A stretch of DNA of 64,000 nt from Pragia fontium DSM 5563 = ATCC 49100 (GTDB lineage Bacteria > Pseudomonadota > Gammaproteobacteria > Enterobacterales > Enterobacteriaceae). The DNA lies in NCBI RefSeq assembly GCF_900112475.1, contig NZ_FOLW01000004.1:1-64000 (forward strand). Reading direction: 5' to 3'. Made by a program: the position numbers and the translations under genes. Position 1 is the stretch's first letter, and the number at the start of each line of letters is the position of its first letter. Positions 42,948 through 56,900 of this stretch are shown here, one piece after another. The notes below the pieces were generated by a model. That model had not been told where the DNA came from, did not search any database, and saw only the letters and a list, made by a program, of their open reading frames with translations.

Positions 42948-43589
42948 ATGACGTCAGATAAGGTACATATACTCGGCCCGCAGTTCAGTACTTTCGTGCG
43001 TAGCGTACAATTATGCTGCGAGGAAAAAGGGATTGCCTATACCGTTGGCTCGACAATCGACCAACAAACGGTATCGCTGAATGACGGTAGCCTGTTTCAG
43101 TTCCATCCCTTTGGTAAAGTGCCAGTATTAATTCACCATGGAAAACGTTTTTTTGAAACCCCGGCCATTTGTCGCTATCTGGATAACTGTTTTGATGGGG
43201 TCGCTTTACAGCCAGATACCGCCGAAGCTAAGGCCGAAGTTGATGAATGGTCAAACTGCTTGGCTATCTATGTTGATCGGGCGTTGGTGCGTGATTATCT
43301 GTTGGAATTTGCTTTTCCAAGAGGGCCAGAAGGCCAGATCAGAAAACAAGAGATTAAAGCAGCTGAACCTCAGGTGCTTAAAGTGCTTGGGCTATTAGAT
43401 ACAGAGCTGGGAAGTAAACCATTTTTTAAAGGCGACAACTTTACCATTGCCGATGCCATTCTTATTCCGATGCTGGATTACCTGCAAAGACTACCGCATG
43501 CCGAGCAATTATTCAGTGGGCTGCAATATTTACCCGGGTATTTACAGCGTATGCGTGACAGAGCATCCGCCAAAGCAGTTTTGATCTAA
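42948..43589 (+). CDS. Glutathione S-transferase family protein
   Basis: Cytosolic protein of 213 residues with an N-terminal thioredoxin-like domain (about 1-82; the FGKVPVLIHHGKRFFET block holds the cis-Pro and the following glutathione-binding acidic/hydroxyl residue, here ET rather than the usual ES) and an all-helical C-terminal domain with FTIADAILIPMLDYL. The substrate is unknown. A ribosome site (AAAGGA) lies upstream, 45 bp after yajD, so co-transcription is possible though functionally unexplained. Confidence 0.85.
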   Translation: MTSDKVHILGPQFSTFVRSVQLCCEEKGIAYTVGSTIDQQTVSLNDGSLFQFHPFGKVPVLIHHGKRFFETPAICRYLDNCFDGVALQPDTAEAKAEVDEWSNCLAIYVDRALVRDYLLEFAFPRGPEGQIRKQEIKAAEPQVLKVLGLLDTELGSKPFFKGDNFTIADAILIPMLDYLQRLPHAEQLFSGLQYLPGYLQRMRDRASAKAVLI

Positions 43590-43648
43590 ACGTTAATGGA
43601 CGGTTATCGGCTAGACAATCGAAAGGGATGACCGATCATATCAATAGA

Positions 43649-44146
43649 CTAAATCACCGTCATAAACGGAGCGGCTCGCTGTTGAAGTCGTTCGCACACT
43701 TCATTAAAGGTCGCTTCATTTTTCAACAGGCTTTTTTGAATTCGATATTTTCCCTGTAACGTCACGATTTCCAATGCTTCATTGTGTTGGCGATTAACCC
43801 GTTCTAATGCCCTGATATCGCCATATTGCACGGTGATGATTTTCGACATTACGTGACCTTTTGGGTAGTTAACGGAATCAGAGGTCAAGATCAGGTTCTG
43901 GCGAGAAGAAAAGCTGTTGAGCAGAATTAAGAACGACATGAGCGTCAGCAGGGCGAAAATGATGGCGGTTGCGGAAAGTAAGTATTGGGTTTGAGTCACC
44001 GAGAGTTTGGCCGATTGGCCAATCACCAACCACTGGTCAACATCATCGATTTGATTGAACGAAAAATAGGTTAACCAGCCGAAAAAGCCGATAGCCATCA
44101 GCACAAAAAAACGATTCATTTTATAAGGATATTTTATCCTATCCAT
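43649..44146 (-). CDS. Small membrane protein of unknown function
   Basis: Protein of 165 residues that I do not recognise. Two hydrophobic helices lie at about residues 12-30 (FFVLMAIGFFGWLTYFSF) and 52-74 (SATAIIFALLTLMSFLILL). A soluble C-terminal part rich in beta-type sequence follows (LILTSDSVNYPKGHV, then ITVQYGDIRALE and LQGKYRIQ), which resembles bacterial PH-like domains by pattern only. I start at the ATG at 44146 because AAGGA lies six bases upstream; a longer reading from 44263 is possible. It is a lone minus-strand gene convergent with the GST. Confidence 0.6.
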   Translation of the reverse strand: MDRIKYPYKMNRFFVLMAIGFFGWLTYFSFNQIDDVDQWLVIGQSAKLSVTQTQYLLSATAIIFALLTLMSFLILLNSFSSRQNLILTSDSVNYPKGHVMSKIITVQYGDIRALERVNRQHNEALEIVTLQGKYRIQKSLLKNEATFNEVCERLQQRAAPFMTVI

Positions 44147-44954
44147 AAGTGATTCCTTCTGGTGTTGGTGGCAAGTCGTCTGAATAACGTTAGTTGGCTT
44201 CACTATATTCGTCTGAGCCGGGAATAACAAATTAAGCAGGCCGATTGTTTCATTATCAAGCAATCCAGCACCTATATTCTTTACACTCAGCCGGTCTAAA
44301 CGGTTATTGAAATTCGAACAATAATTATCATTTGAGATGGTGATCTATATTTTACTCAGGTAAATACCAATCATTAATTGTATTTAAATTACATGGCTCA
44401 CTCTATTTCACGGTTTCATCTTTGAAACTTTTCTTATTAAACAAGTGCGACTTTTTATTTTATCCGCGGAGAGAAACCGGTGTATCTTAAATAATAGAGT
44501 GGAACGACACGACGATCGTTAATTTATGGTATTGCCATCTCGTTAATGAATAAATAAAAAAGCAGAGATAAAATTTTTCTTAATCTGATGAATTATATGA
44601 ACTACTGGTTTAAATAAAATTATTTTTATAAATTAAATTATTTTTTATACTCTTCCTTTTAGCTGTTATTTTATTTTTGTTTAGTATTATCAATTGGTTA
44701 ATTATTTTAATTTCATGCGTTATTTATTTTTATTGTCTATTCGTAATATTTCTTTGATTAAATGCCAAACCTTGCCTATATATCTACTTAATAAAACAAA
44801 ATAGTTACTCAGCTTTATTTATTATTTTTTAAGGGATTGTGAATTTATTCCTGGGCCAAGTTTTGACTTCCTTTGGTTTTTAACCTTGCGGGAAGTTTTC
44901 TTGGCGTGGTTTGTCGTCGTATTTTGCATTTAACTCATAGGTAAGAGGTGGTAC
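44147..44954. promoter_or_regulatory. AT-rich control region upstream of the giant adhesin
   Basis: About 800 bp with very high AT content, especially 44560-44850, of the kind often silenced by H-NS. No ORF supported. A GTTTCA/TGAAAC hairpin followed by TTTTCTT lies at 44413-44428, and an extended stem-loop at 44855-44905 lies close to the start codon. The adhesin promoter is presumably here, but no consensus stands out. Confidence 0.5.
44855..44905 (+). other. Extended stem-loop in the adhesin 5' leader
   Basis: Three stacked stems share one axis: GCCAAG/CTTGGC (44855-44860 with 44900-44905), ACTTCC/GGAAGT (44866-44871 with 44891-44896) and GGTT/AACC (44875-44878 with 44882-44885), separated by T-rich internal loops. 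It ends 49 bases before the ATG. A GGGAAG segment lies at the loop boundary. Possible site of post-transcriptional control. Confidence 0.45.
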
Positions 44955-47900
44955 ATGGCTCAGGAAAATAACGTGTTAGGAACTGTCGATGTGGTAGCCC
45001 AGGGTAGCGGTGCACAATTGGCGCATTATTCTCAAGGAAGTCGGGTTATTACGTTAACCCAATCTAGTGTAGTAAAAATTCATGGTAATCCAGATTTGGT
45101 TGCCAGCTATGAGCGGCAGGGCGATGACCTGATTGTTCATATGAAAGATGGCTCGACAGTACGCTATCAACGTTTTTTCTTTTTAGACCAAAATGGTGAG
45201 CACAGTGAACTGATATTTGTTGATGACAATGAAGCATATCGCGCAATATTCCCATTAGCCGATCTTCCTGGGCCTGCAACGGCTGAGGCAATCTCACCAA
45301 CCTATGCGGCAGTGACAGGTAGCCTGTTTGAGGGTTCCGACCTTTCTGCCGGTGCACTGGCCGGGATATTAGCTGCTCTGGCTGTTGGTGCTGGCGTAGC
45401 GATTGCGGCTGGTACTGGCGGTGGTGGCGGTGGTGGACACAGCAGCAATAACGATGGTGGTGGTGTCGCCGAGCCTAAAGCGCCGACGGTTAAAATAACT
45501 GCTCTCGGCGGTGACGATAAGCTTAATCAGGCTGATGTCCAGGTTAGCCAACTGATTACCGGCACCACGACCAATGTTGAAGCAGGCCAAACGGTCACTG
45601 TTACGTTAAACGGTAAAACTTATACCACTCAGGTTGCTGCTGACGGCAGCTGGCAGGTCAGCGTTCCAGCGGCGGATCTGCAAAATCTGGCACAAGGGAC
45701 AGGCACCATTCAGGTCAGCGTTAGTAATCAGGCTGGGCAAACCGGGCAGGATTCGCACGCTATCACCGTTGACACCGTTCCTCCAACTGTCACTATTTCG
45801 GCCTTTGCTGGCGATAATATTCTGGATAGCGCAGAGCGAAGTGCGTTTCAAATTATCAGTGGAACCGCTGTTGGTGCAGAAGGCAGAACGGTGACCATTA
45901 CTTTAGGTAGCAAAACTTATACTGCAGTGGTCGATGCAGAAGGTCATTGGACAACCAGCGTTTCTTCTGTGGATCTGCAAGGCTTGGCCGACGGCAACTA
46001 TACCCTGAGCGCCAAAGTTAGCGACGCAGCAGGTAACAGTGCAACGGCGAATGAGTCGATTACCGTTGTCTCTACTGAACCGGCGATTTCAATCAATACC
46101 TTTGCCGGTGATGATATTATTAATAGCGCGGAATCGAAAACCGGTCAGGTGCTAAGCGGTGACACGGTGAATGTGGAGTCGGGCAGCGCGGTGAGAATTA
46201 CCATCAGCAACGACAATCCGCTAACCCGTATACCGGGCGGTAGTAACAGTCAGACATTTTTGGCAGAGGTTGATCTGGATGGAACCTGGCATATAGTGAT
46301 TCCACCGGGTTCTCTGGAGCAATTATTTAATGGCCCGCATACCATCACCGCAGTAGTGACCAACGGTGCGGGACAGACTGCAGAGAGCACCCATACGATT
46401 ACCGTGGATACTTCGCTATCCGGCATTGCCATTGACATCGTGTCATCTGATGATTACTTGAGCGCAACTGAGGCCACACAGGTATTGGCTATCAACGGGG
46501 TAACCAGCGGCGTGCCTGCCGGCACCCATGTTACCGTTATGCTCAATGGTAAAAGTTATGATGCGGTAGTAGACGTTGCCGGTAACTGGAGTGTTGGGGT
46601 TCCACCTGCCGATTTAAAACTGTTGGCGGACGGTGTGATAACCGTGACGGCAACGGTGGTTTCTTCAGGTAATACTTATACTGCCGATCATCCGTTTACC
46701 GTCCTTACTCATCAATCTCCACAACCTACACTAAATTCACCGTTTGGTGACGGTATTCTTAATCTGGCTGAAAGTGGCGTAAATCAAATTATTTCCGGTA
46801 CCACAGGAATCACCGGTGCTGGACAAAGCGTGGTGGTGACCCTGGGAGGGGTAAGCTACGTTGCCTTTGTGAATGCGGCCGGACAATGGTCGGTTCTGAT
46901 TCCCGCCAAAGATCTTCAGGCGCTGAGCGATGGCAATGCATCACTCAGCGTTAAAGTGACCGATGTGGCCGGTAACCCCGGGGAGCTCAACGGATCAGTG
47001 GTCGTGGATACCACGGCACCTACGCTGGCGGTTAAGGCGTTTGCCGGTGACAACATCCTGACGGCGTCGGAAGAAACGGGTGGGCAAATCCTCTCCGGTT
47101 CGGCATCGATAGCCGATCATGGAAAAACGGTGATGATCACCTTGAACGGTGTCTCTTATCAGGCCACCGTAGGAATAGATGGCAGTTGGAGTGTCAATAT
47201 TCCGGCAACCGACCTGCAAAAACTGTCAGACGGTAGCCACACGATTAATATGTCACTCACGGATGCGGCAGGAAATACCACACAAACTACCTTACCGTTC
47301 GACGTTAAAAACAGCTTACCAACGCTGGCAATTCACACTTTTGCCGGTGATGATATTTTGAATAATGTTGAGGCAAAAGTTAACCAAACGCTTAGCGGCA
47401 CCACGACTAATGCTGAAACGGGTAGCTTGATCACCGTGGTACTGAATGGTCAGGTTTATACCACTCACGTACTGGCTGATGGTAGTTGGAGCATTATCCT
47501 GCCTGCGGCTGAGCTGTCGGTGCTAAGTCAGGGTAATACCACCATCCAAGTCAGCGTCACCGATCTGGCTGGACAAACCGTTCAGTCGAGCCATGATTTT
47601 ACTGTGGTTAACGGTGTTAGTGGTATTGCTATCAATACCGTTGCTGGAGATGACTACCTCAATCAAACAGAGGCCCAGTCGCCGGTTATGATTAGCGGTA
47701 GTACCAGTCAGGTTAATGTTGGACAACCGGTAACGATCACGCTAAACGGTAAAGAATATATTGCGTTAGTGCTGCCGGACGGTAGTTGGCAAGCGGAGAT
47801 TTCGCCTCAGGATTTATCCGCGTTGCAAGATGGTACTGCCACGATTACCGTATCCGTTATCGATCAACATGGTAATACGTTAAGCAGCAGCCATGACTTT

Positions 47901-50900
47901 AACGTCCTGACCCATACGTTACCCGATCCATCCATCAATACGCCTTTTGGCGATAATGTTTTGAATGCTCTGGAAACACAGAGTGCTCAGTTGCTATCGG
48001 GAACAACTGGCATTAGCGGAGCCGGGCAAACGGTGGTGGTTCATTTTAACAATGTGGACTATAACGCTATCGTTGATGTTAACGGTAATTGGAGCTTGAG
48101 CCTGTCTCCGAGCCAGTTGCAACAAATATCCGAGGGTCCACTCCAGTTTGGCGTGACGGTAACCGACATAGCCGGTAACCAGTCTGAGGTGGTGGCGACG
48201 ACAAGTATTGATACTCTCGCCCCAGTGTTGACCGTAAATCCGTTTACCGGTGACGACCGAATCAATATTGCCGAAGCGCAGATTGATCAAACATTGTCCG
48301 GTACGGCGATTGGGGCTGAAGCGGGACAGACGGTTGATATTACCCTCAATGGTAAACACTACAGCGCCATTGTTGATGCCAGCGGCAACTGGAGCGTGAA
48401 CATTCCTGGTGCCGATTTACAGGCTTTGCCGGATGGTAATTTAACCATACAGCTCAGCGTGGCGGACAAGGCCGGTAATCAGACGACGAGCCAACACGAT
48501 ATTCTGTCTTCAGGCAATCCACTGTATCCACCGGTGATTAGTATCGATTCTTTTGCCAGCAACGATGTGTTGGACGGAGCAGAACAACAAACCGATCAGT
48601 GGGTAAGAGGTGTCGCCTATTATGTCGAAACCGGCCAAACCGTTACCTTGACCTTTGATGGAAAAACCTATCAGGGCGTGGTTGATGCCACGGGTCATTG
48701 GGCAATTAAGGTGCCGTCGGCTGATTTGGCTCTGTTAAGCGATGGTTCTTATACCCTACAGGCTAGCGTGAGCGACCTGAGCGGTAATATTGGAATCGAT
48801 AGCCATAATATTATCGTGAATACTCAGCTTGGTTCACTGGCGGTGAATGCGATTACCGGTGACGATCTTGTCAACCTCAGTGAAGCCGAGTTAGGTTTAA
48901 CCATTAGTGGTACATCGGTTGGCGTCCCTGCGGGTACCAACAATTTGACCATCATGTTAAACGGTAAAACCTATGTTACATCCGTTCTGGCCAACGGTAC
49001 CTGGAGTTACCATATTCCAGCCATTGATGCGCAGGCGATTGCTGATGGTGGTGCCAGTGTTGTGGTCTCTGCGTTAAACGATGCAGGAAATCCGGTTAGC
49101 AGTACACACGATTTTACCGTGATTACTCATGCTTTGCCTGATGTCACCATGAATACACCATTTGGCGATGGTGTGCTTAATTTACAGGAAGCGAATAGCG
49201 TACAAACGCTGAGTGGCTCAACCGGTGTGTTAGGCAACGGGCAGAGCGTGACGGTTAATATTGGCGGTCAAGACTATACCGGAACCGTTGACAGTCAGGG
49301 TAACTGGTCGGTCACGTTACCGGCTGGAAGTTTGGCGTTGGTTGATAACGGCCAATTACCGATTACCGTCACCGTTAATGACATTACAGGTAATAGCGAT
49401 ACTTTAGTCAGTAATGTACAGGTAGATAAAGCGTCTCCTTCGCTGAATGTTAATGATATCTCAGGAGACAATACGATTAATGCTGCGGAAGCGCTGGCAC
49501 CGATCGAGGTTTCAGGCACCGCTTCATTGGATGTGGTTGGGCAAACGGTATCGATCACTCTGCCTAACGGAATGACGTATACCGGTGTTGTTGGCGTTGG
49601 TGGAATATGGAGCATTACGATTCCGGCTGGCGACTTAAGCAATATCCCTGACGGACAACTCGTGTTGACCGCCAGCATCAGCGATCCGGCGGGAAATACC
49701 ACTACGCTGGATGTGCCGGTTCAGCTTAATGCCTCTGCGGCCAATCAACCAACTATCCACGTCAATATTACTTCTGGAGATGACTACATTAACGCGGCTG
49801 AATCGCAGTTGGCGTTAGTGATTTCCGGTACAACTATCCATGTGGCAGCTAATCAGCAAGTCACTATCACGCTGAATGGAAAAACCTATCAGGCGGATGT
49901 TCTGGCGGATGGCAGTTGGAGTTATAACGTGCCAGCTGAAGATGTTCAGCAATTACCGGATGGTAAACTGACGATTAATGCCACGGTAAACGATACTTCT
50001 GGCAACGTCGCTCAGGGTTCTCGTGATGTGACAGTGATTACCGATGCCGAGAATTTGCCGCAGATTCAGGTTAATGTCGTTGCTGACGATGATGTTATTA
50101 ATGCGCAAGAGGCGCAGAGTACAGTGACCATTAGCGGCACGACTCAGAACGTCACCGAGGGGCAGACGGTTACCGTTACGCTACATAACGTGACTTATAC
50201 CGCGATTGTTGATGCGTCAGGCAACTGGTCGGTAGATGTCCCTGCCGATCAGATACAAGATCTGCCACAGGGCGCACAAAATATCACTGTACAGGTGAGT
50301 GACGTTGCTGAAAATAGCGTCAGTACCACCCATGGTATTTCCGTCGATACTTTGCCTCCGTTACTCGAAGTTGATGTCGTCGCTGATAATAATATTCTTA
50401 ACTTCGTTGAAGCATCATTGGGTCAAATCCTGTCTGGGATGACCGAGCCAGGATTAACGGTACATATTAGCATTAACGGGGCTGAAGTCGCTCAGGTGAC
50501 AGCGGATGGCACAGGTCACTGGCAACTGGAGATATCGGGTACTGACCTGCTATCTCTGCCACAGGGTGCAAACAGCATCGAACTGTCGGTGACCGATGCA
50601 GCAGGCAACACCAGTACTTTACCGATTGAGCTGTTGGTGGGAACCAGTAATTTGCCGACGTTGACGTTGGATCAGCCGTTTACCGATGGCCTGCTTAATA
50701 TTGCAGAAGCGACGGCGGGCGGTACGCTCACTGGCTTGGCGACTAATCTGCCGGCCAACACCGCTGTCAACGTTATGATTGGCAATCAAAGTTTCACCGG
50801 AACGGTAGACGCAGATGGTCATTGGAGCGTCTCTATTCCAGAGAACGTACTGTTATCGTTAGCCGATGGCACTACATCCATTAGCGTCACTGCTTCAGAC

Positions 50901-53900
50901 AGCTTTGGTAACGAGGCTTCAGCTAACGGTTCTCTGGTGGCGCTGGTTAATTTATCACCGATAGCGGAGATTACCACGCCGCTGTTTATCGATAATATTT
51001 TAAACCTTGCCGAAGCGACCAGCGGACAAATCTTAACCGGGAACTCAGGATTGGTCGGCGCCGGTCAGACGGTATTGATTACGCTGGATGGCCAAACCTA
51101 TACCGGCACGGTAGACAATTTGGGTAATTGGTCAGTTCCGTTGCCGCCAGCAGTTCTACTGGCATTGGCTGATAGCAGTCATAGCGTTAGCGTAACGCTA
51201 AGCGATGCGGCAGGAAATACCACCGTTAGCGCACCAGTAAACTTCAGCGCGGATACGCATAATCTGCCAAGTCTGCATATCAACGTTATCTCCGAGGATA
51301 ACTACATTAATGCCAATGAGGCGCAGGCCAAACTGGTTATTTCCGGTACCACAACGTTCGTTGAAGCCGATCAGCAAGTCACTATTTTGTTGAATGGTAA
51401 AACCTATACGGCTACCGTTCAGGCGGATGGTCGCTGGAGCTATGAGATTCCGGCTGAGGACGTTTTATTATTGCCGGATGGTCCACTCAACATCAATGCC
51501 AGCGTCACTGATACCGGTGGCAACCCAGCGCAGGATGTACATGTTGTCACCGTGATTGCTACGGCGGCTAATTTACCGCAAATCTTTATTAATGCCGTTG
51601 CCGAAAATGACATCATTAATCAGCTAGAGTCACAGAGTAGTGTGACGATTAGTGGATTTACTCATAATGTGTCTGAAGGGCAGATTATTACCATTACATT
51701 AAACGGAATACCTTATCCGATTGCTGTAGATGCGTTGGGGCATTGGTCGGTAAACGTATCCGCTACCGATGTGCAGAATTTGCCGCAGGGCTCGCAGAAT
51801 ATCTCGGTTCAGGTGAGTGATATAGCGGGTAATGACATAACAGTACTTCATGCTATTCAGGTTGATACGCTACCGCCATTGCTGAGCGTTAGCGATATTA
51901 CGCTGGATAACGTGCTTAACCTAGCTGCTGCTCTGGCGGGTCAGGTTTTGTCAGGGACTACCGACGCGGGCTTAACGGTAAATATCACCATTAATGGCGT
52001 CACCACCCAAGTCACCGCGGATGGCTCCGGCCACTGGCAGTTATCCTTGTCTGCTGCCGAACTGTTGGCATTACCGCAGGGCGATGTCAGCATAGGTCTG
52101 TCGGTAACCGACAGTGCGGGTAATACCACCACCACAGCGCTGGACTTAACCATTGCAACCGGTAATTTGCCAACGTTAACGTTGGATCAGCCGTTTACCG
52201 ATGGCTTGCTGAATATTGCTGAAGCGACGGCAGGTGGTTCACTATCCGGACTGGCGACCAATCTGGCGGCTAATACACCAATTAGCGTCACCATTGGCAA
52301 TCAACAGTTTAGCGGCATTGTGACGGCCGATGGACACTGGAGTGTGAACATTCCTGCCGGCGCGCTGTTACTGTTAGCGGATGGCTTAACCTCTATCTCG
52401 GTCACCGCCGCAGACAGCTTTGGCAACCCGGCCTCGGCAAATGGTTCGCTGACGGCGCTGGTGCATTTGCAACCGACGGCCTCCCTTAGCGTTCCACTGT
52501 TTATCGATAATGTCCTAAACCTTGCTGAAGCAACGGTTGGTCAGGTGCTAACCGGAACATCTGGTTTGGTTGGCGGCGGTCAATCCGTGTTTATTACGCT
52601 GGATGGCCAACAATACCCAGGACTGGTGGATGCACTGGGCAACTGGACGGTACTGTTGCCACCGGCGACGTTACTGGCTTTGGCGGATAGTGGCCATACT
52701 ATTAGTGTAACCTTGACTGATGCGGCGGGTAATACCACCACCAGTACGGGCGTCAACTTTACGTCGGTGATACATACCTTACCAGCACCAACCCTTGATC
52801 TACCGTTTACTGACGGCATTCTGAACTTTAGTGAAGCTTCATCCGGGGGGGAATTAACTGGCTCAACTCATATCACAGGTGCAGGCCAAACGGTAACGAT
52901 CAGCATCAACGGTGTATTGTTGACGGCAGACGTTGACAATAACGGTAACTGGAGTCTGCCGCTGGATTCCGCCACTTTACTGGGCTTACCGGACGGCACT
53001 TGGCCGATAACTATTACCGCAACCGATAGCGCAGGCAATAAGGTTAGCGTTGTTCAGTCGGTGGATGTATTAACCCATACGCTGCCTAATGCGACGATTA
53101 ATACACCATTTGTCGATGGTTTGTTAAGTATTGCCGAAGCCAACGCCGTTGGCGGACAGGTGATTTCTGGAAATACCGGAATAACGGGTGCGGGTCAAAC
53201 TGTGGTGGTGACCATTGATGGCGTGCCACAGACGGTCGTGGTACTGCCTACCGGACAGTGGAGCGTTGCGCTGGACAGCACCGCGCTTAATACACTGGGT
53301 GGTGGAAGCCATGATATTCACGTTAGCGTAACCGACAGTGCGGGTAACAACTCTCAGCAGGATCTCAGTTTCAATTCGTTGCTGACGGCACCAACACCGG
53401 TCATTAACCTACCGTTTGGTGATGGAATTCTTAACCTAAGCGAAGCCGGACAAATTGCCATTGTGACCGGTATAACTGGCATCGTGGGCGGAGGTCAGGG
53501 TGTTACGCTCAAGGTTGACCTTAATGGAATAACTTATCCGGCAACGGTAGATGTTAACGGTAACTGGTCGGTTAGCATTCCTGCTAATGCGCTGTCGGCG
53601 TTGGGTAATGGAACCCATTCCCTCAGCGTAACGGCAACGGATGCTGCCGGTAACAGTACTACCGTGAGTCAGTCTTTCAGCACACAATTTACCTTGCCTC
53701 AGCCAACGTTAGCCACGCCGTTTGACGATAGCTATTTAAACATCAGCGAGGCCAGCAGTGGCCAAACCATAACAGGGCTGTTGAATGTGGTCGGCGACCC
53801 GACCAAAGCGACGGTGACGGTGACGGTTGGCGGCGTGCCGCATACCGCTACGGTCTATGCCAACGGTACTTGGTCGCTAGACTTGTCATCCAGCGATTTG

Positions 53901-56900
53901 ATTACGCTGGGCAGCGGCGATAAAGCGATTGTGGTTAGCGTAACCGATGAGGCGCTGAATACCAACAGCACCACCAGTTATGCCCATTTCTCACTGACGC
54001 CACCAACTATTACGGTTAATCCGTTTGCTGGTGATAACACGCTGAACTATGCCGAGAGTCAGCAAACGCAGATTCTCAGCGGTATGACAACCAACGTTGA
54101 ATTCGGTCAAACGGTCACTATCATGATTGGTGGTAAATCGTTTACCACCACGGTAGGGTTGGATGGTAGCTGGTCATTGGCGATTGCGCCGGTCGATCTG
54201 GCGACGCTGACCAGCGGAACAATCAACGTTAGCGTGGAGGATATAGCTGGCAATAGTGCAGCGGCACCATCGGTAAATCTGACGGTGAATAACGCTGTGC
54301 CAACGCCATTCCTGACGCTGGATCCGGTCGCGGTTGATAACGCGTTTAACCTGACGGAATCGCTACAACCATCAGTGACTATTAGCGGTACTGCGGCTCT
54401 ATCCATGATAGGAGAGACCGTTACCCTGACGTTGGGCGGGTTGATTATCCCACCAACCATTATTGGATTGGATGGCCGTTGGAGCATCACTATTCCAGGG
54501 GGGATTGCATTATTGCCAGACGGCGTTTATACGTTAACGGCAACCGCAACCTCGCTGCTAGTTGAGACAGCATCAACATCGACCAGTATTTTGGTGGATC
54601 GCATACCACCAACACTGACGGTTGGTACTTTTGCCGGTAATGACGTACTCAATGGAACTGAAGCCGCTAGCGCTCAAATTCTGAGCGGAACCGGCAGTGA
54701 AATTGGCAGCAGTGTAACGATAACCCTGAATGGCCATACTTATCATGCCGTGATTCAGGCCAATGGTAGCTGGAGTGTTCCAATCTCTTCAGCCGACCTG
54801 AGCTCGTTGCCACAGGGAACACAAAATATCGTGGTCACTCTGGTGGACAAAGCGGGTAACGTCACTACCGTTCCACATCCTATTACCGTGGATACCGTGG
54901 CACCGCTGCTGTCGGTTGATGTCTTAGGTGTTGGTGATGTTCTGACTGCTGCCGAGATTCTGTTAGGGCTGCCGTTGGGGGGTAAAGGTAATCCGGGTGA
55001 TACGGTCACCGTTAAACTGGGGCCATTGACCTTAACGGCATTGGTGGATGGTAATGGTGATTGGCACGTTAATTTCCCAACGTTGCAATTACAAACGCTG
55101 GTGGATGGTCCGCAGGTTATCAACGTTAGCGTCGGTGATGCAGCAGGTAACGTGACATCGGTTAACATCGGACTGGACGTGGCGCTTAACTCGTCACTGG
55201 GTGCTGGCGTTGATGACGTATTTGGATCAGACGGCATTTTGAATCTGGTCGAGTCACTGTTAACTCAGACCCTGACAGGAACGGCCACCGGCGACTATAA
55301 CGGCGCGGTGGTCAGCGTGACGTTGTTGGGACAAACCTTCACTGCGAATGTAGGTAACAACGGCAAGTGGAGCATCAATCTGACGCCTGACCTGTGGCAA
55401 GGCTTGACCGCCAATACGCTGGATCTGGATTTCAGTATTACCGATGCTAACGGCAACGTTGTTAACCAGATTGTGCATACCAAGCTGGCGCTGACGGATC
55501 TGCCGATTATAAATTCAATCGTTGCCTTTGAAGATAACTTCCTCAATCAGTTAGAAGCAGGTGCTTCCCAACTGATTAGCGGTACGATCGGCAACATGGC
55601 TCCGGGTACTACAGTCAGCGTGACGCTAGGGACGAAAACCTATACTAACGTCACTGTTGATGCTAACGGTAGCTGGTCAGTATCAATACCGCCTCTCGAT
55701 CTGGCCGCGCTACAGGATGGGCTTACCAAAGTATCGGTAGCCGTTACCGATGCCGGTGGTAACGTTGTACAGCAGAGTATCGATCTGGGCGTTATTACCC
55801 ATAATCTGCCGGTGATTCATCTTAATCCTCTGTTTGGTGACGGTATCTTAAGCCTTAACGATCTGCTGGGCGCGTTATCGATTGGCGGTACGGCGACAGG
55901 ACTGGCTGGACAGGTCATCGATATCAACATCGCCGGCGTTCCAACGCTTAACGCGACGGTTGGATCTGATGGTAGTTGGAGTGTGGCGTTAACGCCGTCA
56001 GTTATTCAGATTTTACAAGGACTGGGCAGCGGGAATATCACCGTTTCCGTAACGGCCAACGATGTGGCTGGCAACCCGGCAACGGCAAGCGCCGGACTGA
56101 AGTTGGATCTGCTGGCACCCGTGTTGGATACCATTTCGCTGTTTGACAATGGTCTGCTTAACGCGCTGGATGCTACGACGGCTCAGGTGATTAGCGGCAC
56201 GGTGGCAAATGCGCCGGAGGGAAGTACTGTCAGCGTGGCGTTGGGAGGGAAAATCTTTACCGCTCTCACTCTGGCAAATGGCACCTTCCAGATTACCGTT
56301 CAACCATCTGATTTGACACAGTTACCGGATGGTTCGCTGACGGCAAACATTACCATTACCACACCTGACGGTAACACCAATACCATAGGTGCTAACTTAC
56401 TGGTTGGATTGAAGAATCTGCCAGTCGTGACGCTGGACTCGTTGTTTGACGGCGATGGCTTCCTTAATCAGGCGGAGTCGGCGGTTGCTCAGTTAATTAG
56501 CGGTAAGGTGACTAACCTGACCTCCGGAACAATACAGGTTAATGTGGGTGGGAATCTACTTAATGCCACCATTAATCCGGATGGTACCTGGAGCACTTCG
56601 GTTTCAGGCTCAATTCTAAGCCTACTGCCGGATGGTCCACTCAACATTAGCGCCACTGTTACGGATGCCGTTGGTAATACCAATACTGCATCGGCTTCGC
56701 TGAGTACCATTATTCATAATCTACCGACCATTTCCATTGGCTCGATCTTTGGCGATGGCTTGCTGGGCGTCGGCGATTTGCTGACCTCTCAGTTGATCAG
56801 CGGTACGGTAACCAACCTGACAGCGGGTACACAGTTGACTATCACTTTGGGCGGTTCTACTTACCAGACAACGGTAGATAGCAACGGTAAATGGAGCCTG

